Below, piece by piece: positions 10,901 through 23,400 of a DNA stretch of 64,000 nt. Made by a program: the position numbers and the translations under genes. Below the pieces are notes generated by a model. It was not told the origin of the DNA. It worked only from the letters and a program-made list of their open reading frames with translations, and made no database searches. The DNA is taken from the NCBI RefSeq assembly GCF_030272615.1, contig NC_081414.1, positions 811,869,069 to 811,933,068 of the forward strand, given 5' to 3'. The stretch comes from Cryptomeria japonica. Taxonomy: Eukaryota; Streptophyta; Pinopsida; Cupressales; Cupressaceae. Position 1 is the first letter of the stretch, and every line of letters starts with the position of its first letter.

Positions 10901-13674
10901 GTAGCTAAATTATAAAAATATCATGGAACTAAAAATTTAATGTAAAGACACCAAATAGATATTTAAAGATAATAACAATTTCATTATTAATGAAGAGATA
11001 CTTTGACATAATTTTAATTTTTTTAAGTAATTAAACTTTAGAAACATCATATAATTGAAAATATAAAAATATATTTATTATTATTCATTAACCTTTTTAT
11101 ACAACTTAGAAAGAAGTCTTTCATATATTTTTTAAATTGTTTTTTAAGTTACTATCTTCATATTTATAAATATTAAAAGATAATTCTTATATAATCTCAG
11201 TTTATTTTAAATAATTTAAATATAGAAACAAAATAAATATATATATTGATAATAATTTTGACATTATATTGATATTTATAATTATGGAAAAATACTTTTG
11301 ACATAGTTCCTTAATTTTTTTTAAGTAAATAAATTGGTAATTTCCGTAATTTCGCAATTTATTTTTAGAAACATTGGTATGCAGATAATAGCTTTCCAAT
11401 TAAAATAATTTTAAGTTTTTTTAAAGACTCAATTATCATATTTTGACATAAATTTACCAAAAAAAATTATAGTTTTTATGTTTTACTACAATTACATCTA
11501 CAAAATCAAAATTTTCATCCAAGTTTCTCAATTTTTGTATTATAACAAGACCTAATGAAAAGTTAGAGTTTTGTCTACTTTAATCTAATCTTTTTTCTAT
11601 AACTATACATAAACAAAGATTTGATTAAAGATTGTGATTAAATAATTGGACAATAAAACTTGTCCTTGTCTAGATTGCATTGCGAACCTATAATATATAT
11701 GACAAATTATTTACTTAAATTAAATTTATCTCTTTCCTCAAGAAACTCTGCTACAAGATATACTATATAATACATATGACTATATGCAACATAGAGGAAT
11801 CAATGATGTTCTATGCAATTAAATTAAAACATGCTTTGATTACCTTATTTTATTAAAAAACCATCACATGCAAATGAAATTAGAGTAGTCTTCAATAATC
11901 CAACTCATTTTCATCAAACTTGTAATCTATAATTACAATAAAAAAATAATATAAGTATTCATATAAATAATACATTGGTGATAGTAGAACTTTGTTCTAT
12001 CTCTCAAATCTTATCTCCCTTTGTGTAATCCCAAGCCATAATGACCCATAATGCACAAGATATAAAATAAAATAATAAACAAAATAAACAAATAATACTC
12101 TTAGGGTAGGTCCCCATGTAGCTATTTAGCTTATTTTTGGCTAATTTTGGCTAGCAATTTGTGGATTTGGTGGTCCCATGAATGCCAAATTTGAATATTT
12201 ATAAAATGAGCCGTCATCTTAAATTGCATTGTTAAAAGAAATCTTTAATGCTAATTGGTTGCATAAATTTTTGGAGAAAATATTGAAAACAAGTAAAAAA
12301 GATGGAATTTTTTTTTTGGAGAGACACATGTTGCTTAGTTTTAAGTTTTAAGGAGTTGTTATTCCACTTAAATAGGAAAAGAAACAAGTTTAACAATGAT
12401 GTAACCTATGTAGTTAAATTGAAACTTGTCTTTTAAATAGAAACTTATCTTTTAAAGATGGAAAACATAGAAATTTTGAAACTATCCATTTTTAATCATT
12501 TTTTTTTCTTTTTTCTTTTTTTTTGACACAACTAATAAAATTTGGTGCTACTCGATGGTAAATTTAATAATATAAATTAATACAATAATATAATTTTTCA
12601 TTATTTTATTTCAATAATATAATATTAATATATCTCATTTGCTAATATGATTATAAATAAATTATGAATTTAATTTTTTTAAAGATAGGAATAGATGGTT
12701 TTTCATTTTTAAAATATGTTAAAAAATTTATCATAATTATTCTATAAGTATCAATTTAGAAACTTACTTTAATTGAGTGGATATTTAGGATCATATCCTT
12801 GACAATTTATTATTTAAAGCAATCATAATTTTTTAATTAAATTTATTATTTTTACTTGACTTTGTTATTTTTTAAGTGTAGAAAATTTGAATTTAAATAA
12901 TATAGATAACTTTTTTTTAAGTTGACAACTTAGTTGACGGTCAAATTCAACTTAAATGACTTTTGTTTTTATTCACCAATAATCTCTTGCTTAAAAAAAA
13001 GATATATCTATCTTTTATTATTATTATTTTTATGAGAATGCATTTTAACATTATCTTATTTTATTAGTATATTCTATTTTTCTTTTTTAAGTTTTGGAAA
13101 GAAAAAATAAATTAAAAAAAAATAAAAAAAATGAAAGAATTAGTTTTATTCTAATTACGATGAGTTAAGTTGGCATGCATTTGATTGTCAACTAATTTGT
13201 CGATTATAAAAAGCATTATCTATATTAAGAGGCACAATTATTAATCAGTTTAGTTTTTAAATTATTTTTAAGAATATTATCTTAAATATGAATTTAGAAA
13301 CTTGTCATAATTGAAATAATAGGATAGTTATTTTTTCAAAAATATTTAACTATGAATCTTTTTAAATAGTTTCTATTTTTCTATATGAATTTAAAAACTT
13401 GTCATAATATATAAAATTTTAAAAAATTAAATTTATTATTAGTAAATTAGTAATTATTTAATATTATATAATTATTTTAAATTTTAGAAATATTTTACTA
13501 TGAAATTTAAAAATAGTTTTTATTTTTCTATAAGAATTTAATAACTTGTCATAATATATAAAATTTAAGATTTTGACATTGATTATTAGTATATTATTAA
13601 TTATCAGTTGATTATAATTTAATATTAATATTCAATACATGTGATTGTATAATATTTAAAATATCTTAAATAAA
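10901..13674. other. AT-rich intergenic DNA, no gene seen
   Basis: Low-complexity A/T-rich sequence with poly(A) and poly(T) runs. I saw no coding frame, RNA gene or element terminus that I could support. Confidence 0.6.
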
Positions 13675-13690
13675 ATTGAATTAAACAACT
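13675..13690. repeat. Target-site duplication of LINE-b, left copy
   Basis: ATTGAATTAAACAACT. The identical 16-mer occurs at 36319-36334, right after the poly(A) run that ends LINE-b. Length and position are typical of target-primed reverse transcription. Confidence 0.8.
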
Positions 13691-13899
13691 TTTAGTAAAT
13701 TCTGTTATTAAAAAATGGTTGATTTTCAGCTCTCTACGAATGCTTCAAATTCAAAAATCATGCGGCTCACTATCTTCTCTCCCCCTAAATGCAAGCATTC
13801 TTTGAGTGAAGGAGATGGAATCTGGCAGGTGGTGGAAAATAGAAAGTTCCGATGATAGAGGATTGCCCACTATAATCTGGCAAACCCTAAATCATTGCC

Positions 13900-15645
13900 C
13901 TTAGAAGCTATGACATGTTTTGCTCTTTCCTCTTGGCCATTGCTTGAGGGAACCAAACACACCTGTTTCCCCCTCCTTTCCTCCTCCTGAAGGCCATTTC
14001 AACAAATCAGTTGGTCATGCTAGAGAATTTAGAAAGGTGCTAAATCATTGGTGGCTCAAGGAAAATCCAGCCTCGAGGGACTCCTCATGGCAATTAAAAA
14101 ACAATAGATCAACCCTCCCTCATTTCACAAAGCGAAAAGATAGATCATGCTTGCCTCCTTCGAACCCTAAAGGTTGAAATCTCATGATCAAGGTTGAAAT
14201 CTCACAATCAAGGTTGATCCAGACTCTCTTAAGAAGAATATCATTTTTCATCAGAGAATAGCTTCATTGCCAAATGGAGAGTGCCCTTCCATTCTTTTGA
14301 AGAAGTTAAAGGCTGGTGGGAGTCTAAATTCCATAAGCTAGTAAGTATCTTCAATTTGGGCTCTCAATGTGTTTTAATAACTTGCATTAATTCTAGTGTA
14401 AAGAAGTACCTTCTCAGAAGCAAAGAAAAATTGCTTAGTGGTTTTATTTTTTATTGCATTGACTGGATTCCCAACTTTAACCCTAAAAATTTTTCCTTTA
14501 AAAGCTCCTTATATTGGGTCAATACTGGCCCTCTTCCAGCTAAGTTTCATTATCCAGAAATAATAGAATCAATTGCGGAAGGGTTAGGGAAATGCCTGGC
14601 TTTTACAAACACTCGGGATAGGAACTTTGAGAGAGATACAAAAGTATTAGTCGACCTCAAGACCACTAACCCTACACTGAGCCCTCTTCATCTAATTTGC
14701 TTAGTAGGGAAATGGGAGATCTCCACTTCAATTTATGATGGCATCATTGACACATCAAAATTGTTTATCTGCCATAAGAGCAATTCTATCAAAGAAACAA
14801 TAATTGACCCCAATTTTGTTGAGGGAAAAAAGCATATCAACAATAGCCAACCATCCCTAGGTCCTGAGACTCATCCCGTCCCTCCTAGATATACATCTAT
14901 AGCATCCTCGCCTTATCTCAATAAATCCAGGATAGATCTACCTGCTTCTGGAACATCATCTCAGCCTTTGGTCCCAATATCCAAGAAAGGAAAAACCTCG
15001 CCAGTTACTTCTTCTAACATAAAAGAATATAACTACCCTCTCAGGAATCCTTCCCCAACTCCATCTCATGCCCCTCTAGTCATTCAGACATGGAGTCCCT
15101 CTACTCATGCCACACAATAATCCCCCAATTTAGTCTAGGTCAACAAAAAACTGGACAAGGACTCTATCTCTTGTAATAGAGAAGCCTTAAGCAACCTACT
15201 TGAATTTACCAACTCCTTGAAAGTAGATATAGCTGAGAAGATAGAGATTTTGGAACACATTTTGGCTGATGAAGATGATCTCAAATACATTGATCATGTT
15301 CTAGAGATGGGAGGCTCAAATGACTCTACTCATAATGAGGATTAGCTAGACTCGATCTTCAATTCTTCCTTCCCTCCTCCTTCTCCTCAGCTATCTTCCA
15401 AGATAGAGATAACTGGAGAAGTTGCCCTCGTTCTTAGTGAGGAAATCCCTTTGGAGGCTGGATTGTTAGGTTTAGCCCTCAACATGGAAGGTAGGAAGAA
15501 ACCTGATTGTGGATCCTCCCAGAAGAGGAGAGAGAGAAGATCAAATTCAGAGTTAAGACTATTGGATGGAAAGGCTTGGAACCAAACCAAGCTTACTGAT
15601 GCTTTTAATGTAGGGAGGGGGAAGTTCCCTCCCACATTGCCATGA
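13900..15645 (+). pseudogene. LINE-b ORF1 (DUF4283-like)
   Basis: RNA-binding ORF1 protein. The readable core lies in one frame from about 14233 to 15645, with blocks FIAKWRVPFHSFEEVKGWW, SLYWVNTGPLPAKFHYPEII and VLVDLK. It has the usual ORF1 plan of two aromatic-rich strands, followed by a Ser/Pro-rich tail. In-frame stops occur at 15118, then twice more before the terminal TGA at 15643-15645. An N-terminal part in another frame covers 13920-14177. I see no zinc knuckle, unlike LINE-a and LINE-c, so this is another subfamily. The terminal TGA overlaps the ORF2 ATG (ATGA). Confidence 0.75.
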
Positions 15646-17719
15646 ATCTATTATCATGGAATGTTAGGGGTATAAATGCCCCTAACAAGAAACACATCCT
15701 CAAGCATTACATCTTTAAGGTCAAAGCTAAAATATCCATTCTTCAGGAAACCAAGCTTGATAGTCTTGCAGGGGATTCTTTTGGGGAACATCTAGGAAAG
15801 TACAACTAGTTAGGTATCCCTGTGATTGGGGCTTATGGAGGTTAGAGTATTATATGGGACTCCATTCGCATATCTCTAGATATTATAGAGACCAACAGAT
15901 TCTAGACGGGACTAGACATCAAATGCATTAGTAATAATCTAAGATTTAATTTGATTAATGTTTATGGTCCTACCCCAAGTGACTTAAAATGAGTAGTCTG
16001 GGAGGAACTCGCCTCCTTCATGAGTAGGAATAAGAATAGAGATTGCATAATAGGTGGTGATTTTAACACCATAGGTAGCTTAGCTGTGAAATTTGGTGGT
16101 TGCTCTAGAGAACATCAATCCTTAGTAGATTTTAGAGATTGCACCTTTCAAAATAACCTCTCAGACATTCAAACAAACAATGGTGTCTTCACATGGACCA
16201 ATAGAAGATTTGGTTTCAGTATGATAGCAGAAAGATTAGAAAAGTTCCTTATTAAGGATAACTTAGGCACTCTCAACAATATTTTAGTTAAGGCATCCAT
16301 CCTCCCCTTCTTGGGCTCTGATAATTTCCTGATCCGATTATCTTTAGCTGAAGACCCCAAGCTGCTGAAAATCCCATTCAAATTTGAGCTCATGTGGCTG
16401 AAAGAAGAAAATTTCATATGTATAACAAAAAAGTGGTGGTCATCATTTAAGGTATTTGGGTCCAAGCTTTTTTTCTATGTATCTAAGCTTAAAATGATCA
16501 AACAATCTCTCCTGTCATGGAATTGGGAAAAATTTGGGAATATCTTTGAAGCCAAGGATAAAATTGAATTAGAACTAAAGGAACTAAATGATTCAATGAT
16601 AAATTTTGGGATGGACCAAGAATGATATTTGAAAGAAAAAATGCTCATGAAAATATATGAATATATTCTGTCAAAAGAAGAAATATTTTGGAAACAAAAA
16701 TCACAAGACACTTGGTTAGCCGATGGAAACAAGAACACTTAATTTTTTCATGCCAGTACTAAAGTTAGAAGGAGCAAAAACAAAATAACAAAAATCATTG
16801 ATGACAATGGCTGCTTGATAGATGATCCTGAAGGTATAGCCAATCACACTCTTAAATTTTTCTAGTCCCTTATCAACTTGGAGTCTTCCAATTTGACTTG
16901 TCAGGAAAGTCTCCTCAAGAATATCCCCAAAGTAATCTCTAATAAACACAATATGCTTCTTAATCAGAGCTTCACAATAAATGAAATTGAGAAAGTAGCA
17001 AAAGAATTGCAGCCAGATAAAGCTCCCGGGTTTGATGGCTTCATAACTGCCTTTTTTCACTCATGCTAGCATCTTCTAGGAGTGGAATTAGTGGACGCTC
17101 TTGAAGGTTCTCGAAAATTAGGTAGGATCCTTCAAGAGATCAATAATACCTCATTGCCCTCATCCCTAAAAAAGTCTCTTCTAACACCCTAGATGAGTTT
17201 AGACCAATCGCGCTTTGCAACACACACTATAAAATCTTTACAAAAGCACTAGCAAATAGACTCAAACCTCTCCTTCAAATTATCATCTTAGAGGAACAAT
17301 CGAGTTTTGTGCCTAGCAGATCCATATTGGATGGGGTTATCCTTGCTCATGAGGCAATCCACTCCTCTCACTCCAATTCTAGACCCTCTATGTTCATCAA
17401 GTTAGATATTAAAAAGGCTTATGACAAAGTGGATCAGAGGTTCCTATGCAAATCCATGGCAGCCTTTGGCTTTAACAAAAGTTTGATTAACCTAATATTC
17501 AAATGCATTTCAACTCCCCAATTCTCAATATTGGTCAATGGCTCCCCACAAGGCTTCTTTGCAAGTTCTCAAGGTTTGAGACAAGGGGATCTTATATCCC
17601 GCTTTCTATACATTATCATGGCAGAAGGTCTAGGTAGGACCACTCAAAAATCTCAGGAGCTTAGCAACTTAGAAGAGATTAGAATAACGAGAAATGTTGA
17701 TCCAGTAACTCACCAGCAA

Positions 17720-17731
17720 TTTATAAATGAA
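17720..17731 (+). other. LINE-b RT active-site box, mutated
   Basis: Codons TTT ATA AAT GAA (FINE) stand where plant L1 elements have F-V-D-D, in the context HQQ-FINE-TLLLG. LINE-c retains FVDD at the matching place (54860-54871). Confidence 0.85.
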
Positions 17732-18329
17732 ACTCTTTTGTTGGGGAATAGCTCTCTCCCTGAAGCTCGAAACTTCAAAACAATTTTGGAATGTTATGCA
17801 AGAGCCTTTGGGTAGGAGGTAAATAAAGAAAAAACCAAGGTCTTTTTTCTTAATACTAAAGATAATTTAGAAAAGGAAATTCTTAGTATTCTAGGTTTCC
17901 AACCAGGATCTCTTCCATGTATTTATCTAGGTCTCCCTTTGGATAAAAGGACTAGACCAACCAAGCTTTGGGAGGGCGTTCTAGCCAAATTGGACTCAAA
18001 ACTTCAATCTTGGAAAGTTAAATGGCTATGCAAGTAGAATTATTCTAGTTTGTTCTTTCTTGTCAGAAATCCCTCAGTATTACATGTCTTTCCTTCAGAT
18101 CCTCGGTTGCATTAGGGATAGACTCATAAGGATCTTGAGATCCTTTCTATGGCAAAGATTGGGAGATAAGAAGAAGGATGCACTAATAGCATGGGATACT
18201 CTTTTCCTACCTAAATTAAAGGGAGGCTTAGGCTTCCAGAATCTAAATAGCAAGAATAAGGCACTTGGAACGAAATTAGTGTGGAAAATCTACAAAGACC
18301 CACATTTGAAATGGGTCAAAATAATAATA

Positions 18330-18490
18330 GGAGAGTATCTTGGGTACAACCTGAGTTGGCCTAATGGTGGAGAACTTGTACTCTTGAAAGAGAAGTCACA
18401 AGTTCAAATCCCACCAAGGGGGTAGGGTATGTACACCTTATCGACTTTGGCCCATTACCTATCAAAAAAAAAAGAGGAAAGTATCTAGGC
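18330..18490 (+). mobile_element. tRNA-derived SINE inside LINE-b
   Basis: Body at 18345-18475, about 131 bp. It has an internal polymerase III promoter, with A box TGGCCTAATGG at 18357-18367 and B box GTTCAAATC at 18402-18410, separated as in tRNA-type promoters. It ends in a run of ten A after a tail reading GACTTTGGCCCATTACCTATC-like sequence. Imperfect 15-bp flanking repeats (18330-18344 and 18476-18490, 12 of 15 matching) look like an aged target-site duplication. The LINE protein reads up to WVKIIIG-EYLG before the insert and resumes GKYLGNLDSTN after it. Confidence 0.75.
18357..18410 (+). promoter_or_regulatory. SINE internal Pol III promoter (A and B boxes)
   Basis: TGGCCTAATGG fits the A-box consensus TRGYNNARNGG. 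GTTCAAATC fits the B-box consensus GWTCRANNC without mismatch. The sequence around them does not fold into a full cloverleaf, so this is not a tRNA gene. Confidence 0.75.
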
Positions 18491-18913
18491 AATCTCGATT
18501 CAACCAACATCTTTAGAGTATCTCTCCTCCCCAAAGGCTCTAGAATTTTGGAACTTCATCTCCTACTGCAGGGAATCTCTCCGATCAACTTTCCTGGAAT
18601 ATTGGTTTAGGTGACAAAGCTTTATTTTGGGAGGACTCTTGGGGTGGTTATCCCCCTCTTAGTAGCCTAATTAATGATGACTCTTTAAAGAAGGAATTGA
18701 GGAACTCTGTAGGATTGCTAGTCATAGACTATGTTTCCTTACCCAAATCGGATCTAACTTTATGATGGATTTGGAAGCTCCTTATAGTATCCCCTCCCAA
18801 CCAAATAGGATGTTCTCTACTTCTCTTTATTCTAAAGTCTAGGAAGCTCTCATTTAACTCGAGCCAAGATCAATTGATTTGGTTAGGTTCCCCGAATGGG
18901 TACTATAATGTAA

Positions 18914-18918
18914 AATGG
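18914..18918. repeat. Target-site duplication of Copia-A, left copy
   Basis: AATGG, matched by AATGG at 26257-26261. Confidence 0.85.
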
Positions 18919-20405
18919 TGTTGGCATTATGTGAACCGGTAGTATGAAGACATGATGACATTGTATGTTGTCATTGATGTCAATATGCTGAAGAGTGAAC
19001 CGGTATATTGAATTTTGCACTTTGCAAGAGAACCGGTATGATTGTGAACTAGTATATGTGCTAAAGTGAAGCGGTATGATGGTGAACCTATATGTTGGTA
19101 TGGGAACCGGTACATGAAAGCTTTGTATGACTACCAGTTGGTAGTCTCAACTTCACGTTTTCTAGTTTATGTGTTCCAAGCCTATGTGACTCAACCGATG
19201 ACATTGTGTGATGAGTTAGCATTGTAACGAAAAACAGATCATGTTGCCATGTCAGCCTTGTGTGCGTGAAGGATCTTGCATGAAGGAGATTGCTCCTATC
19301 TACCTTGGGAATGTGAAAAGTCTGTAAATGATGAAAATGCATGATGGGTTATCAGCCACCATGAATGCGATGGAGAATGAACGATGGAGAATGTCTTGAG
19401 ATCGGTTCAAGACTATTGCATTTAGTGCAATATGCTCAACGGTCAGGATTGAACCGTTTAAATCTCTTAACCTAAAAATTTTAGGGTTTAGGATTTAAGT
19501 TACCAACCTATCTATTTCCTATAAGGTTGATGTTGTGTTTCTTTTTGAGGTTGTTGGCAAATGTTGTGTCTGTATCTAAGTGCAGAGATACATGATTCTT
19601 GCCAGACCGGATAAGAGGATTGATACTTGCAGAGTGTGAGTGCAGAAGGAGAAGAGGAACTAAAGTAGATCTGCATTGGCATTGAGTGTTGTTACCAGAT
19701 CATTGTAATACCTGTTGATCTCTAACCACCTCAATAGTTGAAAAATCCCTTAACAGGGTAGCTTTAACCAGCTTGTTGTAAATCCGTTAACAGGGTGACT
19801 CAAATTCATTGAGTTTTTGAAATCCTCTAACAAGCTAACCTCTAATAGGGTTTAACCCTTAACCGGGTATTTAGCCATCCCTTAATCGGGTGATCCCTAG
19901 CAGGATCGGTTCCTAACAGAACCTGTTGTAATAAGTCTTTAACTGGACTAGGCTCCTTATAGAGCAGACTTCTAAAGAGTTCAAAAATAGCTTGTGGGTA
20001 TTCATCCCCACCGTAGTTTTTCCCAGTTGGGTTTCCACGTGAAAAATTTGTGTGTCATGTGTGGTGTTTTTCATGTGATGGTTTAAGTGATTTTTGTCTG
20101 AAGGTAAATCATGCTAAACTAGCTATTATTATATTTCTGATGATAGATTACCTATTCATGCATAAGGGTGAAATGGAAGTATGGTATTAGGTTAAGTGGA
20201 AAGCTAAGTGATTAACTGGTTAATGCTTGTCACAATCATTCTTAGCTTTACTAGTTGTACTCTGTTTTAGACCGATGTTATTGTTTACCAGTCATTTGTA
20301 GTGTTTACTGTCTAACCAGTTTGAGGAAAGTGTTTTTGTCTGTACTGATTCAGCCCCCCCCTCTCAATATCTGTTTGGTACTAACTATTCATCATTGAGT
20401 TATCA
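18919..20405 (+). repeat. Copia-A 5' LTR
   Basis: 1487 bp, TG...CA. The first 200 bp carry seven copies of a GTGAACCGGTAT-like 12-mer (starts 18931, 18995, 19028, 19044, 19066, 19082, 19102). A TATA-like CCTATAAGG lies near 19518. The last 400 bp hold repeated TTAACAGGGT / TTAACCGGGT words. Confidence 0.9.
18931..19113 (+). promoter_or_regulatory. Array of seven GTGAACCGGTAT-like boxes in the LTR
   Basis: Spacings are 64, 33, 16, 22, 16 and 20 bp. The core ACCGGT is palindromic. Most copies survive with substitutions in the 3' LTR. The position upstream of the TATA-like box suggests transcription-factor sites; the factor is unknown. Confidence 0.5.
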
Positions 20406-20407
20406 AT

Positions 20408-20419
20408 TGGTATCAGAGC
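20408..20419 (+). other. Copia-A primer-binding site
   Basis: TGGTATCAGAGC, two bases after the LTR. It is complementary to the 3' end of initiator-Met tRNA, the usual copia primer. Confidence 0.9.
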
Positions 20420-20477
20420 AAAATTCCAAGTCCTCTGTGTTGTAAGCTTAAACACTTGAGCGAAAGATCCTATTGAA

Positions 20478-23400
20478 ATGATGAAGAGGGAAGGTCCAAA
20501 GTTCAACAGAGATAATTTCAATATATGGAAATATAGAATGAAGATATACATCAGAAGCATGGGTGCTCAACACTGGAGCTATGCTGAGAATGCTTATGTT
20601 TCCCCTATTGGTACTCTCACCGATGACCAAAAGAGAGAGATGCAGGAGAATGGGCAAGTCATGGAAGCCCTAATTAGTAGTTTATCTGACATTGAGTTTA
20701 TTGATGTCCAAGATAAAGTAAATCCCAAAGAAGTATGGGATACTCTTGAAAATATCTATGGAGAAGATGAGCATGTAAAATAGGCTAAAGAAGAAAGCCT
20801 TAGGGGTAAGTTTGAAGACATGCAGATGGTTGAAGGAGAGACCATTCAACAATATGAAATAAGAATCAAAACCGTTGTTGGATACATCAAGAGTGCAGGA
20901 GGCAAAATAGAAGACTCCACTGTTGTAAGAAAAGTTTTGAGATCCTTATTACCAGTCTATGCAACAAGGGTTGCAACTATTCAGGAGTTGAGGTCAATAG
21001 ACAAGACTAAGGTATCCCTAGACTCCATCATTGCAAAGTTGACTACTTATGAGTTAACCACTTTTGATGGTAGTGTGCAGAAGATTGAATCAACCTTTAG
21101 AGCATCAGCTACACCATCTAGAAAAGGCAAAGAAGCAAGCACCAGCGGTGAACCAAGACAGAGCAGAGAAATGAATGATGAGGAGATTCTAATGGAATTT
21201 TAAGCTCTTCTTGCCAAGAGACTTCCTAAGGGAACCAATAAATACATAGGTAAACTTCCTTTGAAATGCTTTTCTTGTAACCGGATAGGACATATTGCTA
21301 TAAACTGTCCTAATGGTCACAACAAGGACAAACTGGAAAGGTTCAAGAAATTCAAATGAGGAAACCAGAGAAACTATTTTGTAGTAGTTGATGAAGGTGT
21401 CGCACATGAGGAATAAGAAGATGAAGAAAATGAAGATATTGTGTTTGTTGCAGTAAAGGAAGATGTGTCAGACAAGAAGGCTCTTGTCTAATGCTTTGAT
21501 AATTCTAATGAGTGGATTATTGACAGTGGTTGTTCTCACCATATGACTGGTGACTGGAGCAAGTTTCTATCTTTGGAAGAGTATGATGGTGGTGTGGTTC
21601 GCTTTGGTAATTATGAACCATGTATAGTCAAAGGAAGAGGGTCCATCTCTCTGAATGGAAAGAGTAGTGCTGACAATGTGTATTGGGTTAATGGTCTCAG
21701 ACACAACCTTTTGAGTGTTTCCCAGCTGAATGATAGTGGACTCACTCTGAAATTCAAGGATGGAGTGTACAGAATCAAAGGAAAGAATGGTGAATTGGTG
21801 GTCATGGGTATGTAGACCAAAAGTAACCTATTTCAGCTGAATGCAAATATCAGTACCCGTCTTATGGCTAAGTTTGATGATAGCTGGATATGGCATAGGA
21901 GACTCTGCCATACAAACTTTGATAACATTGTGAAGGCTAGTAAGATCAAGGTAGTTAGAGGATTGTCGGTGCTGAGTAAACCAGAAAATCCTTTGTGCAA
22001 AGAGTGTCAATTGGGGAAAATGTCTTCCTCAACTTTCAAAGGTAAATCTTTCACTGCAAACAATTTACTTGATCTTGTGCATACTGATTTGTGTGGTCCT
22101 ATGAAAACTAGGAGTGTGTAAGGAGATAGGCATTTTGTGATTCTTATAGATAATTGCTCAAGAATGATGTGGGTCAAATTCTTGAAGGACAAGTCTGAAG
22201 CCTTTGGAAAGTTCAAAGCTTTCAGACCACTGGTAGAAAAGGAAAGCAGTAGAAGAATCAAATGCCTTAGAATTGATCAAGGAGGGGAATTAACTTCCGG
22301 TGAATTCAAAAAATATTGTGAAGAAAATGGCATCAAGAGGCAACTGTCTGCCCCCTGGAATCCTCAATATAATGGCTTAGTAGAGAGAAACAACCAGACT
22401 ATGGTTGAAGTGGCTAGAACTATGTTAATCCAAGGAAAGGTTACTCACACCATTTGGAGAGAAGCGGTGAGCACTGCAGTCTATAAAATGAACTGGGTAC
22501 TCATCAAGAAAGGAAATGATAAGACTCCTTATGAGTACTGGATCGGTACGACACCAGTGGTAAGCTACTTTAAAGTATTTGGTAGCAAATTATATATCAA
22601 GAGGAGTGAACATCAGAGCAAGTTCGATGCAAAATGTGATGAAGGAATATTTCTAGGATATTCCACCAAAAGTAAAGCTCTCAAATGTTTCAATAATAGG
22701 ACTCAGAGAATCATTGAAAGCATCAATGTTAAGGTTGATGAAAACTCTGAGAAACTGGAGGAAACCGACAGTGAGCAAGTGAGAGATGAACTGGTAGTAA
22801 CCTTATGGGAACTGGTTGCAAATCAGCACAACACTATTAATAGTGCTCCTAGACCGATAGATGCTAATGATGATGAAGATGAGGATAATGAAGAAAAGCA
22901 AGACGAAGCTGTTAAGAACATACCCAGGTATGTCAAACTCAATCATGATCCAAAGTAGATCATAGGAGACAAGGATGCAGGAATTCTTACAAGAAGAAAA
23001 ATGAGAGAAAAATCATGTATGATCTCTCAACTTGAGCCTAAATCATTCAGAGAGGCACATAAAGATGAAGACTAGATCAAGGCAATGGAAGAGGAACTTG
23101 ATTAGATAGAAAAGAATGGTACATGGTCCTTGGTACCTAGACCGGAGCATAAAAATGTCATTGGAACCAATTGGGTCTTCAAAAATAAGCTAAATGAGGA
23201 TGGCACAGTGGTAAGGAACAAAGCCAAACTAGTATGTAAAGGATATGCCCAAGAAGAAGGAGAAGACTATGGAGAAACCTTTGCTCCAGTAGCAAGATTG
23301 GAAGGAGTTCGTATGCTTCTTGCATATGTATCTTTTAAAGGATTCAAAGTATACCAAATGGATGTAAAATCTGCATTCCTAAATGGAGTACTTGAAGAGG

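Larger units (their letters stand above)
15642..18913 (+). pseudogene. LINE-b ORF2, proximal part: endonuclease and reverse transcriptase
   Basis: Starts MNLLSWNVRGIN at 15642. The endonuclease retains ILQETKLD and IIGGDFN. One frame runs to about 17150 with several stops (for example 17067, TAG). A one-base loss then shifts the frame into the reverse transcriptase: ALIPKK, LDEFRPIALCN and MFIKLDIKKAYDKV, with the first catalytic Asp present. The second catalytic block should read FxDD but reads FINE at 17720-17731, so both Asp residues are lost. RT thumb blocks (YLGLPLDKRTRPTK, LPKLKGGLGFQN) follow after another frameshift near 18030. A SINE lies at 18345-18475, and Copia-A interrupts the ORF at 18918. 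Confidence 0.85.

Noticed and set aside
18345-18475. A tRNA gene
   Set aside because: A and B boxes are present but there is no acceptor stem or cloverleaf. The poly(A) end and flanking repeats show a SINE.
19088-19342. Minus-strand 84-codon frame, repeated near 24925-25116
   Set aside because: Lies in both Copia-A LTRs, antisense to the element. It appears twice only because the LTR is duplicated.
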